A stretch of DNA of 64,000 nt from the NCBI GenBank assembly GCA_049791675.1, contig JBARAD010000076.1, positions 4,918 through 68,917 of the forward strand, given 5' to 3'. The stretch comes from Chryseosolibacter sp049791675. GTDB lineage: Bacteria; Bacteroidota; Bacteroidia; Cytophagales; Cyclobacteriaceae. Shown one piece after another: positions 45,301-53,882 of the stretch (within the stretch, counting starts at the first letter, position 1; each line of letters opens with the position of its first letter). The translations under genes were made by a program, and so were the position numbers. The notes beneath the pieces are model-generated. The model was not told the DNA's origin, made no database searches, and saw only the letters and a list, made by a program, of their open reading frames with translations.

Positions 45301-45529
45301 AGGAGGTTTGATGATCTACAAGCCGCGATCATTTGTCAGAATCCAGGATGTGTCGCTGACCTATAGTCTGCCCGCTGAAATTGCAGAGCGCATCAAGTTG
45401 AACAACTTCCAGGTTTTTGGCGCCGTGCGGAACCTTGCAACGTTCACCAAGTGGCCGGGCTGGGATCCTGAATCCGGAATGACCCCAATGCCAAGGACCT
45501 ATACTTTTGGGCTTAGCTTCTCATTATAA
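42356..45529 (+). CDS. susC: SusC/RagA-family TonB-dependent outer-membrane transporter
   Basis: The 1057 residues start with a long signal sequence (to about 42). A carboxypeptidase-regulatory-like domain follows (VTGTVTDENSLPVPGVNVIE, about 60-135). The SusC TonB box region DEVVVIGYGTARKGDLTGSV precedes the plug, which has MEIRGPKSLSAGTEPLIVLD and DASSAAVFGSKAASGVILIT. The remainder is a 22-strand barrel ending in an aromatic strand (TYTFGLSFSL). It imports oligosaccharides or peptides with its SusD lid, powered by TonB. SusD starts 10 bases downstream. No CAZyme, hybrid two-component regulator or ECF sigma pair is present nearby, so the substrate must be inferred from the esterase gene. 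Confidence 0.94.
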   Translation: MKKLLRQQCCRGAFTFLKILGMQTALAILITSLSYAHGLNDPKPARNSEVSESKKSILSVTGTVTDENSLPVPGVNVIEKGTTNGTTTDVDGKFSINVQDESSVLVFSFIGYLPQEEAVNGRTVVDVSLKEEMKQLDEVVVIGYGTARKGDLTGSVASVSVDNFKTQPMIQVTDMLAGTVAGFNANQGTSAAGGASMEIRGPKSLSAGTEPLIVLDGAIFTGSLREINPNDIQSIDILKDASSAAVFGSKAASGVILITTKKGKTGKPTINFSSKLGVTENSNERRGLNPSEYIRFRQDYFRQMFPTIDYNFYTHPDEIPGDMTIDQWRALSNSPVADNTLEWMGRLRLFPEEQANYLAGKTMDMYDEVFRKGVLQEYGVSIAGGTDDVSYYWSLGYNDNEGIRVGDQFASIRSRLNVDFQITEWLNVGLNTQFSDRDESTVPASMNFYVNSPYGEMWDANGNLKRYPHGHSDNPLLDYHRRSVMDKTNSLFTNMFANVKLPYGFDFRVSFQPRYQTRKYLAFTTISEKLGAIPNEVPSGERRESSSMRYMVDNLLTWKKEFGDHRFDVTLLANIEKNQFWATSMTNKNFLPNQNLGYHGLQFGDSPGILNADSVSTGDALMARVNYTLMDKYLLTASVRRDGYSAFGTQNPRATFPAFALAWVVSDESFFKVNAINRMKLRFSWGVNGNRDIGMYDALANTGSSLWFDGTNTRVGVYNTTLANPALRWEKTASFNFGLDLVLLQNRIDITADVYDMTTTDLLMNRILPRVTGFSNITTNLGELGNRGFEMTLNTKNVMTPKISWSSNVVFSLNRNKIKRLFGDMGTYTLLGKQYYGEVPDYSNLWFPGQPIDVVWDYDVTGIWQTGESESATYGLQPGDFKAVDVNGDGKYVNLDDKQFIGYDAPRYRIGLRNDVTFLKNFTASVFVRADLGHIGSYRDALNSGYESNDRWNRNVGPVPYWTADRPGNEYARLNPIVSAFGGGLMIYKPRSFVRIQDVSLTYSLPAEIAERIKLNNFQVFGAVRNLATFTKWPGWDPESGMTPMPRTYTFGLSFSL

Positions 45530-45539
45530 TTTTCTTGAT

Positions 45540-47315
45540 ATGAAACGAATGAAAATATTAACATCCATATTAACCGCCTTTCTCCTGATCCAGACATCAT
45601 GTTCGGAAGAATGGCTGAAACCCGATCCGCTCTCCTTCTATTCTCCGGAGAATGTCTTTACCGATCCGGCAGGTTTTGAATCAGCGTTGGTGCGTTGCAA
45701 GAAAGAAATGAACGCGGAAAACCATGGCTACCAGAATCACATCGCCGTGGAGTTTATGTATACGGACATCGCCGTGTCGCTGCGACAAAGTGATTTCACT
45801 CAGAATACACCCAGCGCGGTGGCGCAGGTACCACTGATGCTGAACTTCTTTAATAATGCGTATGGATATATCAAGAATGCCAACACCATTATTTCAAGAA
45901 TTGATGATATAACGTGGGCCGATGAAATGGTCAGAAACAGGATATTGTCAGAAGCGTTGTGGTTCCGCGCTTATTGGTATTATCGCCTGGTGCACACGTA
46001 TGGTGATATTCCATGGTCTGGAGAGGAATTAAACGGCGCCAAGCTCGATTACTTTTCCACTTCGCGAGCGGCGATCCTGGGCCAACTCCAGAAGGACCTG
46101 GAATTTGCTGCGGAAAACCTTCCGCCTGTGGGTGCAAAACTGGGAGATGTCACGAAAGGCGCCGCAAATCATTTGCTGACAAAAGTATATCTCGCCAACA
46201 GCGAATTTGATAAAGCGATAGCATCAGCGACTGCTGTCATTGACGGTCCCTATGCGTTAATGACCAAAAGGTTCGGAATCGATGCAGCCAAAAAATCCAA
46301 GAATGTCTTGTGGGATCTTCACCGTTCTGAAAATAAGAATCTTACGGAGAACACGGAAACCATTTATGCAACCGTAGACAGGCCTACCGCAGCCCCTGAA
46401 ACGTGGTGGAGCAATCCTGGTACTTATTCGATGAGACTTTATAGTCCGTCGTACTGGAAGGTTCTTGACGCGACCGGCAACCGGGCCACCAACTGGCAGA
46501 CTGTTCCGGGAGACACACTCGGTATTGGTAACGGTGACGTCAGAACAAATGATTTCTTCCATTACTGGATGTGGAATGAGGCGACTTACACATGGGACAA
46601 TACGCCTGACATGCGCAGGGCTCCGAACAACTGGATTGAGATGGGCGATACGCAGGCGGAGATCATTACCGTCAGGCCGGGTTCTCCGAATTTGGGCCAG
46701 CCCCTTACCAAGCAGTATTATAAAAGCCTTGCCGACACGACCGACACCTGGTATCCATGGCCGCATTACAAGACTTACACGCCGACGCCTAACTTTAACC
46801 AGCCTCATGGCGGGCAAGGTGACTGGTATATATTCCGTCTTGCTGAAACGTATCTTCTCCGGGCTGAGGCGTATTACTGGAAGAATGAGTCAGGGCTTGC
46901 AGCCGATGATATCAATAAGATCCGGGCGCGCGCGAATGCCCCGCTGATCACGGCGGCTGAGGCTACGATTGATTTTATTTTCACAGAACGCGCCAAGGAA
47001 TTGTATACCGAAGAACCGCGCCACTCCGAGATGGTCAGGGTATCCTTTATTTTTGCCCAGCTTAACAGAGATGGATATAGCCTCGCATCCATCAGCGACA
47101 AAAACTGGTATTATGACCGGGTGATGAAATTCAATCCTTTTTATAAGGCTCCTGTTTACAGATTCTGGGATGCTACGGCAACGCTGTACCCCAACCACAT
47201 GCTGTGGCCTATACCACAAAGTGTGATAACGGCCAATACCCTTGGGGTTATTAACCAGAACAAAGGTTACAACGGTGATGAACGCAACGTGCCGCCACTG
47301 GAAACAATCGAATAA
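45540..47315 (+). CDS. susD: RagB/SusD-family nutrient-binding lipoprotein
   Basis: The 591-residue protein starts at MKRMKILTSILTAFLLIQTS, with the lipidated Cys in IQTSCSEEW; an upstream in-frame ATG (45507) lies inside susC. SusD features are the N-terminal FYSPENVFTDPAGFESALV, TPR-like helices (RILSEALWFRAYWYYRLVHT, GAANHLLTKVYLANSEFD) and the C-terminal DWYIFRLAETYLLRAEAYYW. IRARANAPLI and FTERAKELYTEEPRHSEMVR follow. It sits on the outer face of the outer membrane as the ligand-binding lid of the SusC barrel. A perfect 11-pair hairpin follows the stop. Confidence 0.93.
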   Translation: MKRMKILTSILTAFLLIQTSCSEEWLKPDPLSFYSPENVFTDPAGFESALVRCKKEMNAENHGYQNHIAVEFMYTDIAVSLRQSDFTQNTPSAVAQVPLMLNFFNNAYGYIKNANTIISRIDDITWADEMVRNRILSEALWFRAYWYYRLVHTYGDIPWSGEELNGAKLDYFSTSRAAILGQLQKDLEFAAENLPPVGAKLGDVTKGAANHLLTKVYLANSEFDKAIASATAVIDGPYALMTKRFGIDAAKKSKNVLWDLHRSENKNLTENTETIYATVDRPTAAPETWWSNPGTYSMRLYSPSYWKVLDATGNRATNWQTVPGDTLGIGNGDVRTNDFFHYWMWNEATYTWDNTPDMRRAPNNWIEMGDTQAEIITVRPGSPNLGQPLTKQYYKSLADTTDTWYPWPHYKTYTPTPNFNQPHGGQGDWYIFRLAETYLLRAEAYYWKNESGLAADDINKIRARANAPLITAAEATIDFIFTERAKELYTEEPRHSEMVRVSFIFAQLNRDGYSLASISDKNWYYDRVMKFNPFYKAPVYRFWDATATLYPNHMLWPIPQSVITANTLGVINQNKGYNGDERNVPPLETIE

Positions 47316-47323
47316 ACTAAATA

Positions 47324-47360
47324 GAAATGTGCAGTCTGATATCAACGGGCTGCACATTTC
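47324..47360 (+). terminator. Long hairpin after susD
   Basis: GAAATGTGCAG/CTGCACATTTC (47324-47334 with 47350-47360) is a perfect 11-pair stem with a 15-base loop, followed by GTTTAATGG. There is only a short T run, so it may act as a terminator or as an mRNA-stabilising 3' end for susCD. Confidence 0.7.
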
Positions 47361-47424
47361 GTTTAATGGATCAGTGACTCCAATATCAAATGAATGCTTA
47401 TGTCAAAAAATAACAGAATAGCCA

Positions 47425-49860
47425 ATGAGAAACTCGGCCTTCGTTAATCTGAAAAAGGACACATACAGTCTTTTCAGATATGGTTTGATCGCGGCCGTCT
47501 GCTGCGGTATCTTGTCTTCGTGCAATCCGAAGTCAGCAAATCTCCCGACGGAGACAAGCACCCCGGCGGTACCCGATACCGTCAGGCAAAAAGCTGTGCT
47601 TCAAAAGATCGTCAGCTTATTACCTCCTGACCGTACTTCAAATGGACGTGTCTCCTTCCTCGATGAGACTTTCCAGGATTGGCTCACCAGGACGGGCGAG
47701 CTGCCACCTGACTTTGAAAGTATGCCCTCCATCCCGTTTCTTCCTGATCCCCTGGTGCTGGACGAAGGACGAAAGAATATCCCGGTCAAGAATCCGGACC
47801 AATGGAAGGAGAAACGCCAGTGGATGAAAGAACAACTCGAATACTATATCACGGGTACCTATCCTCCCAAACCCGAGAACCTGCAGGTGAAAACTCTCAG
47901 TGAAAGAAAAGATGGAGAGACGACGGTGCGACTGGTGGAATTGACATTCGGTCCTGAACAAAAGGCAAAGCTGACCGTTGAGATGATGATCCCTCCCGGG
48001 GAAGGTCCTTTTCCTGTCTTCCTCACACAATGGAATCATCGGGAATGGGCGATGGTAGCGGTCCGCCGCGGCTACATTGGTTGCGTATACGCAGGCGCTG
48101 ATGCGAAGGATGATACGGAAGCATACTCGGAAATATGGGCTGGCCAGTATGATTTTACCCGGCTGATGAGAAGGGCCTTCGGCGCGTACCGGGCCATCGA
48201 TTACCTCTATACACTTCCTTATGTGGATAAAGATAAAATAGGAATAACGGGTCACTCCAGGAATGGAAAATTATCCCTGATGGCGGCGGCCTTCGATGAG
48301 CGCATCACGGCTTGTATTCCAAGCAGTGGCGGCACAGGCGCGGAAATACCCTGGAGATATAACGCTCAGAATTACGATATCGAAGACATCGCCATGTTGT
48401 CTACTGCTGTCCCGGCGTGGCTGCATCCGAGACTGAGGTTCTTCATCGGACGCGAGGACAAGTTGCCGGTGGATCAAAATTCCTTTATGGCGCTCATCGC
48501 CCCACGGGGACTCATGCTGAGTACGGCCATCAACGAAGGGGCAAGCAACCCCTGGGGTATTGAACAAGCCTACCACGCGACGAAGAAGGTGTACAAATTT
48601 CTGGGTGAAGAAAATAATCTCGCCATCCGCTCACGGTATGGAAAGCACAGCGTATCCGCCCGCGATATGGAAGAGTACGTTGATTTTTTTGACTATGTCT
48701 TTAAGCGCAGTGAGGATAAACCTGAAAACAGGCTGTTCTATAAATACTCGTTTGAAGAATGGGCTGGCCTGAGCGGGGAGAAGATCGATCCGCTGGATTA
48801 TCCGGCCAAAAACCTTGATGGCCTTGAGACGGACGCAACGCAAAACAAAATTGTTTCTGTAGAAAGCTGGGAGAAAAAGAGATCCGCCATCAGGAAGAAT
48901 ATTCAATGGGGATTGGGAGATGAGCCTCCCGGCGTGACCAACCCTGGCCCCGGCGTGTTTACTAAAAACGGAAGGGTAGACGAACATAACGTCGGATCTT
49001 TTCTCGACCGTCCCCGTGCCACGGAAACGATGGGAAGAATGCCTGTCAGCCCCTACAATGGATTTGGCGATCAGTTATTCGGGTACCTGTATTATCCGAG
49101 CGATCAAAACGGTGATCTGAAAAGCAAAAACCTGCCAGTGGTAATTTATCTTCATGAATATGATTATTCAAAAGGGTTCAATTCTTACCACCAGGTGGAG
49201 TCTTTGTTCCAGTCTCTGGTTGATAAGGGCTTTGCCGTTTTCTCCTATGACATGTTAGGCTTAGGCCACCGCATAGAGGAGGGAACCCGATTTTACAACC
49301 GGTACCCTCACTGGTCAAAGATGGGTAAGATGGTCGTTGATGCGAGAGGTGCGGTCGATGCACTCTCCAACTTTGATTTCGTAGACAGCACCAAAATTTT
49401 CGTGGCCGGATATTCGCTGGGAGCCACGGTAGGGTTGTATGCTGCGGCGCTGGATGATCGGATCGCCGGCGTTGTTTCCGTTGCGGGCTTTACGCCCATG
49501 CGGTTAAATGCTCCCGAAAAGGGCACCGAGGGGATAAAAGCATTTTCCCACCTCCATGGTTTGTTGCCGCGGCTGGGATTTTTCGTTGGGAACGAGTCCC
49601 GCATCCCATACGACTATCATGAGATATTGGCGTCAGTGGCGCCGAGACCCGTGCTGGTCATTGCTCCGGTAATGGACAAGGATGCAACGCTTGATGATGT
49701 CAGAACGTGTGTTGAGAAAGCCCGGAATATTTACAGTCTGTATGATACACCGGATAACATCCAGATCTTTTCGCCTGATGATTATAACCGGTTTTCTCCG
49801 GAAATGCGCGAACAGACTTACGCGTGGCTGCTGGATAAAATAAAAATACACCAGCCTTGA
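47425..49860 (+). CDS. Lipoprotein with two alpha/beta-hydrolase domains (CE15-like plus second esterase)
   Basis: The 811 residues begin with a lipoprotein signal (CCGILSSC). The first hydrolase domain, about 110-430, resembles CE15 glucuronoyl esterases: LEYYITGTYPP, TQWNHREWAMVAVRRGY, nucleophile elbow ITGHSRNGKLSLMAAAFD and ACIPSSGGTGAEIPWR. The second domain, about 480-805, has VVIYLHEYDYSKGFN, the elbow VAGYSLGATVGLYAAALDDR and APRPVLVIAPVMD, like dienelactone or acetyl-xylan hydrolases. Both keep a serine elbow, so both may be active. It would sit in the envelope and remove ester groups from plant or algal glycans such as glucuronoxylan. Its place just after susCD supports glycan processing. 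The substrate is inferred, not shown. Confidence 0.82.
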   Translation: MRNSAFVNLKKDTYSLFRYGLIAAVCCGILSSCNPKSANLPTETSTPAVPDTVRQKAVLQKIVSLLPPDRTSNGRVSFLDETFQDWLTRTGELPPDFESMPSIPFLPDPLVLDEGRKNIPVKNPDQWKEKRQWMKEQLEYYITGTYPPKPENLQVKTLSERKDGETTVRLVELTFGPEQKAKLTVEMMIPPGEGPFPVFLTQWNHREWAMVAVRRGYIGCVYAGADAKDDTEAYSEIWAGQYDFTRLMRRAFGAYRAIDYLYTLPYVDKDKIGITGHSRNGKLSLMAAAFDERITACIPSSGGTGAEIPWRYNAQNYDIEDIAMLSTAVPAWLHPRLRFFIGREDKLPVDQNSFMALIAPRGLMLSTAINEGASNPWGIEQAYHATKKVYKFLGEENNLAIRSRYGKHSVSARDMEEYVDFFDYVFKRSEDKPENRLFYKYSFEEWAGLSGEKIDPLDYPAKNLDGLETDATQNKIVSVESWEKKRSAIRKNIQWGLGDEPPGVTNPGPGVFTKNGRVDEHNVGSFLDRPRATETMGRMPVSPYNGFGDQLFGYLYYPSDQNGDLKSKNLPVVIYLHEYDYSKGFNSYHQVESLFQSLVDKGFAVFSYDMLGLGHRIEEGTRFYNRYPHWSKMGKMVVDARGAVDALSNFDFVDSTKIFVAGYSLGATVGLYAAALDDRIAGVVSVAGFTPMRLNAPEKGTEGIKAFSHLHGLLPRLGFFVGNESRIPYDYHEILASVAPRPVLVIAPVMDKDATLDDVRTCVEKARNIYSLYDTPDNIQIFSPDDYNRFSPEMREQTYAWLLDKIKIHQP

Positions 49861-49920
49861 CACCCGCTTCCGAAAGTGGTTGAAAAGCTGGACTCCGGTT
49901 AAAAGTCGGTTGTGAAAATT

Positions 49921-49955
49921 AATGGCGTGCCGTCAAGCGGCAGGCCATTTTTTTT
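49921..49955 (+). terminator. Terminator after the dual-esterase gene
   Basis: AATGGC-G-TGCCG, loop TCAAG, CGGCA-G-GCCATT (49921-49949) is followed by a run of T to 49955. It is strong, and it separates the esterase gene from the cytochrome gene cluster. The remaining gap to 50087 shows no gene. Confidence 0.93.
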
Positions 49956-50087
49956 CATTTTTACTGTTTGCGGAGCGGCATTTATCACATTCCGCTTAAG
50001 GGCCGTTGTACCTTTTGTAGAAAGCTATCGGAAGATTGATTTATCACTGAATAAATTCCTAACTTAAACGACTTTTCAGGTTTTTTT

Positions 50088-52412
50088 ATGAGATTTTTCG
50101 CTAGATACTGGTATTTATTCGCGTTTGGATTGCTATGCATCACAGCGGCCATTTATTTTATTAATAATAATTCGCCGGCTGCTACCGCCCACAGAATTCC
50201 CGATGTGGTGGACTTTAATTTCCACGTCCGACCGATCTTGTCGGACCGCTGCTTCAAATGTCATGGGCCGGATGCCAATCACAGAAAAGCAGATCTTCGG
50301 CTGGATACGGAAGCTGGTCTTTACCAGGCGCTGAAAGACAATCCTGAGGCGCATGTTATCGTCAACGGCAGTTCAAAAAAATCGGAGCTGTACAGGCGTC
50401 TCATCACGGAAGACACCGCCCAGGTAATGCCCCCACCTTATTCAAACCTCACCCTTACGGAATACGAAATTAAGGTCATCAGGAAATGGATCGACCAGGG
50501 CGCGAAATATGAGAAGCACTGGGCCTTTCTCACGCCCGAAAGCGAAGCGCCACCGGCCCTTGAAAGTGACTGGATATCAAATGATATCGACAGGTTCATT
50601 CTCGAAAAAATGGATGAGCGAAATCTGGAACCAAATGAAAAGGCAGACAAAGAAAGACTGTTAAAACGTCTTAGCTTCGACATCACGGGCCTCCCGCCTT
50701 CCATCGAAATGCAAGAGGGCTTCCTGAATGACAATGCACCCGATGCATACGAAAAGATCGTTGATGAATTACTGGCCAATCCACATTACGGAGAAAAAAT
50801 GGCCGTGTACTGGCTGGATGTAGCCCGATACGCAGATTCGCACGGCTACCAGGATGATGGTCTCCGCACCATGTGGCCCTGGAGAGACTGGGTTATCCAC
50901 GCCTTTAACGAAAATTACCCGTACGATAAATTCCTGACCTGGCAGCTTGCAGGCGATCTTTTGCCGAACCCAAGCAAGGAAATGTTACTCGCTACCGGTT
51001 TCAACCGCAACCATAAGATCACGCAGGAAGGCGGGGTAATTGATGAAGAATACAGGATCGAATATGTTACCGACCGAACCAATACTTTTGGAAAGACTTT
51101 CCTCGCGCTAACGCTCGAATGTGCTAAATGTCACGATCATAAGTACGATCCGATATCGCAAAAGGATTACTTCAGCACGTTTGCTTTTTTTAATCAGGTT
51201 CCTGAAAAAGGTCTGCTGGGAGATATTCAGCTGGCGTCACTGGCCGACCCGCCGCGCATCGTGATCACCGATGACGATGTGAAGGGCATCCTTAAGTTCG
51301 TGAACAAGAAAGAAAAAGAACCGGTGCAGGTAATGGTCATGAAAGACAGCTCCGTCGTGCGCCCGACACATGTTCTGGTAAGAGGTGTTTATGATGTACT
51401 CGGCGACAAAGTGGATTTTCAGGTACCGACAGACATTTATCCTTTCGATACCACGCGTTTTCCGAAAAATCGTCTGGGACTTGCGCAGTGGCTTACGGAC
51501 AAGAATCATCCGCTTACCGCGCGTGTTTTCGTGAACCGCGTATGGCAGGAGTTTTTCGGACAGGGGATTGTAAAGACTTCCGGAGATTTCGGCATGCAGG
51601 GTGAATTGCCCTCCCATCCCGAGTTGCTGGATTGGCTGGCAGTCGACTTTATGGATCATGGCTGGGATATCAAGAGGCTGGTAAAACAGATCGTGATGTC
51701 TTCGACGTACCAGCAATCGGGAGCAGTTTCAGAAAACAAACTGGCTGCTGACCCTGAGAACAAATATCTGTCGCGGGCGCCGCGCCTCAGGTTGCCGTCA
51801 GAACTCGTGAAAGATCATGTGCTGTCAACCAGTGGATTGCTTGTGCAAGAAATAGGAGGACCGAGTGTAAAGCCCTATCAACCGGATGGTATATGGGAAT
51901 TATCGACGTCCGGTCGCGGCGTGCTGGCGAACTATGTTCAGGACCACGGTGAAAAATTATACCGCAGGGGGATGTACAATTTCATCAAACGCACAGTTCC
52001 GCCTCCGGTGATGCTGATGTTTGATGCCAGCAACCGCGATCAGTGTGAAGTGAAAAGGATCAGTACCAACACCCCGTTACAGGCCCTGATCATGATGAAC
52101 GACCCGATGGTGCTTGAAGCTTCACGCGTTCTGGCCGAGCGTCTGATGGTGGAAGATCTTACGGCCGAAGAGCGGATAAAAAAGGCTTTCCGGCTGATCA
52201 TGTGCCGCAAGGCGGGCGAGGAAGAATTGAAGATCCTCAACGTATTTTTTGCAGATGAAAGGACATACTATGGCGGGGACGCTGAGAAGGCAAAGCAAAA
52301 ACTGGAAGTAGGAGAGTACAAACACGAAACAACAGGTGATGTGGCGGAGACGGCGGCGCTGATGCAAGTAGTCAGCACGTTGTACAATACCGACGAGGCC
52401 ATCACGAGATAA
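50088..52412 (+). CDS. PSCyt1/DUF1549/DUF1553 haem-binding protein (PSD1 type)
   Basis: The 774-residue protein has an N-terminal membrane anchor (WYLFAFGLLCITAAIYFI) and a planctomycete-type cytochrome c domain with Cys55-Phe-Lys-Cys58-His (RCFKCHGPDANHRKADLRLD). DUF1549 follows (about 160-370; NDIDRFILEKMDERNLEP, YWLDVARYADSHGYQDDG) and contains a second CAKCH motif near residue 345. DUF1553 spans about 460-730 (NRLGLAQWLTDKNHPLTARV, FVNRVWQEFFGQGIVKTSGD). It should face the periplasm and bind covalent haem. The family is abundant in Planctomycetes and always close to DUF1501 genes, as here. The reaction is unknown; a role in oxidative or sulfated glycan breakdown has been suggested only from context. 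Confidence 0.9.
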   Translation: MRFFARYWYLFAFGLLCITAAIYFINNNSPAATAHRIPDVVDFNFHVRPILSDRCFKCHGPDANHRKADLRLDTEAGLYQALKDNPEAHVIVNGSSKKSELYRRLITEDTAQVMPPPYSNLTLTEYEIKVIRKWIDQGAKYEKHWAFLTPESEAPPALESDWISNDIDRFILEKMDERNLEPNEKADKERLLKRLSFDITGLPPSIEMQEGFLNDNAPDAYEKIVDELLANPHYGEKMAVYWLDVARYADSHGYQDDGLRTMWPWRDWVIHAFNENYPYDKFLTWQLAGDLLPNPSKEMLLATGFNRNHKITQEGGVIDEEYRIEYVTDRTNTFGKTFLALTLECAKCHDHKYDPISQKDYFSTFAFFNQVPEKGLLGDIQLASLADPPRIVITDDDVKGILKFVNKKEKEPVQVMVMKDSSVVRPTHVLVRGVYDVLGDKVDFQVPTDIYPFDTTRFPKNRLGLAQWLTDKNHPLTARVFVNRVWQEFFGQGIVKTSGDFGMQGELPSHPELLDWLAVDFMDHGWDIKRLVKQIVMSSTYQQSGAVSENKLAADPENKYLSRAPRLRLPSELVKDHVLSTSGLLVQEIGGPSVKPYQPDGIWELSTSGRGVLANYVQDHGEKLYRRGMYNFIKRTVPPPVMLMFDASNRDQCEVKRISTNTPLQALIMMNDPMVLEASRVLAERLMVEDLTAEERIKKAFRLIMCRKAGEEELKILNVFFADERTYYGGDAEKAKQKLEVGEYKHETTGDVAETAALMQVVSTLYNTDEAITR

Positions 52413-52430
52413 TTTGACAAATTTCAAACC

Positions 52431-53879
52431 ATGAGCGAGTTTTTTGAAAGCAGGCTGAACGTTAACCGCCGTCATTTCCTTGGCAAGTTGAGTTTAGGCC
52501 TCGGAAGTGTAGCACTGGGATCCCTTTTGGTGCCCGGTTTATTAAACGGTAAGGAAGAGGAGGTCCCTTCCATCACCGGCATGCCGCATTTTGCACCCAA
52601 GGCAAAACGCGTCATCTACCTTTTTCAGAATGGCGCCCCTTCGCAGCTGGAAAGTTTTGATTACAAGCCGTTGTTGAATAAGATGCACGGCGAGGAACTT
52701 CCTGCGTCGGTGCGTATGGGCCAACGGTTGACTGGCATGACGTCCGGGCAATCGAGTTTTCCCCTTGTAGGCTCACACTTTAAATTTCAACAATACGGTC
52801 AGTCGGGCGCCTGGGTAAGCGAGATCTTTCCCAACATGGCCAAAATTGTAGATGAACTATGTTTTGTCAAAACGCTTCACACGGAGGCGATCAACCACGA
52901 CCCCGCGCTCACTTTCATGCAAACCGGCGCGCAGCAGGGCAATCGCCCCAGCATGGGGGCATGGCTGAGCTATGGACTTGGCAGTGAAAATAAGAACCTT
53001 CCGGCCTTTTGCGTGCTGCTTTCACGCGGAAAAGGGAATGGGCAGGGCGTATACTCCAAGCTCTGGACCAATGGATTTCTCGACAGCGTTCACCAGGGCG
53101 TGCAATTCAGCAGCGGGGAAGAACCTGTACTATACCTGAACGACCCTACTGGAATGGACCGTGAACGAACCCGCAAAATGCTCGACCACCTGGCGCAGTT
53201 GAACAGCCTGGGTTATCAGGAGTTCGGCGACCCGGAGATCCAAACCCGCATTCAGCAATATGAAATGGCGTACAGGATGCAAACCGCAGTTCCTGAATTA
53301 ACGGATGTCTCTAAGGAGCCGGATGATATTGTTAAAATGTACGGAGCCGATTGCCTCGTGCCCGGAACCTATGCGGCCAATTGCCTTTTGGCCAGAAAAT
53401 TATCAGAAGCAGGCGTGCGCTTTGTGCAACTCTATCATCAGGGTTGGGATCAGCACGGTAACCTCACAGGTGAAATGCCGCAACAGGCCAAAGATGTTGA
53501 CCGCGCCTCAGCAGCCCTGATCATGGACCTGAAACAAAGAGGACTGCTGGACGAAACCCTCGTCATCTGGGGAGGCGAGTTTGGCAGAACGAATTATTGC
53601 CAGGGTAATCTCAGCGTAAATAATTACGGACGCGATCACCATCCGAAGTGCTACACCATCTGGATGGCAGGCGGCGGAATCAAACCCGGTATCACCTATG
53701 GTGAAACGGATGAGTTCGGATATAATATTGCGAAGAACCCGGTGCACGTGAATGATTTTCACGCTACAGTAATGCACCTTCTCGGCCTTAATCACGAAAA
53801 GTTGATTTTTAAACACCTTGGAAGGAGATACCGTCTTACCGATGTAGGCGGCAGAGTCGTCACTCCAATTCTGGCTTAA
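52431..53879 (+). CDS. DUF1501-family protein with Tat signal
   Basis: The 482-residue protein begins with a twin-arginine signal (NRRHFLGKLSLGLGSVALGS), implying export in a folded state, possibly with a cofactor. The body is DUF1501, an alkaline-phosphatase-superfamily-like fold related to sulfatases: RVIYLFQNGAPSQLESFDYK, LHTEAINHDPALTFMQTGAQ, DETLVIWGGEFGRTNYCQ, GRDHHPKCYTIWMAGGGIKP. The last has a His-His pair suited to metal binding. Function is unproven. It starts 18 bases after the DUF1553 gene and ends 3 bases before the next one, so the three are one operon. Confidence 0.9.
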   Translation: MSEFFESRLNVNRRHFLGKLSLGLGSVALGSLLVPGLLNGKEEEVPSITGMPHFAPKAKRVIYLFQNGAPSQLESFDYKPLLNKMHGEELPASVRMGQRLTGMTSGQSSFPLVGSHFKFQQYGQSGAWVSEIFPNMAKIVDELCFVKTLHTEAINHDPALTFMQTGAQQGNRPSMGAWLSYGLGSENKNLPAFCVLLSRGKGNGQGVYSKLWTNGFLDSVHQGVQFSSGEEPVLYLNDPTGMDRERTRKMLDHLAQLNSLGYQEFGDPEIQTRIQQYEMAYRMQTAVPELTDVSKEPDDIVKMYGADCLVPGTYAANCLLARKLSEAGVRFVQLYHQGWDQHGNLTGEMPQQAKDVDRASAALIMDLKQRGLLDETLVIWGGEFGRTNYCQGNLSVNNYGRDHHPKCYTIWMAGGGIKPGITYGETDEFGYNIAKNPVHVNDFHATVMHLLGLNHEKLIFKHLGRRYRLTDVGGRVVTPILA

Positions 53880-53882
53880 CCA

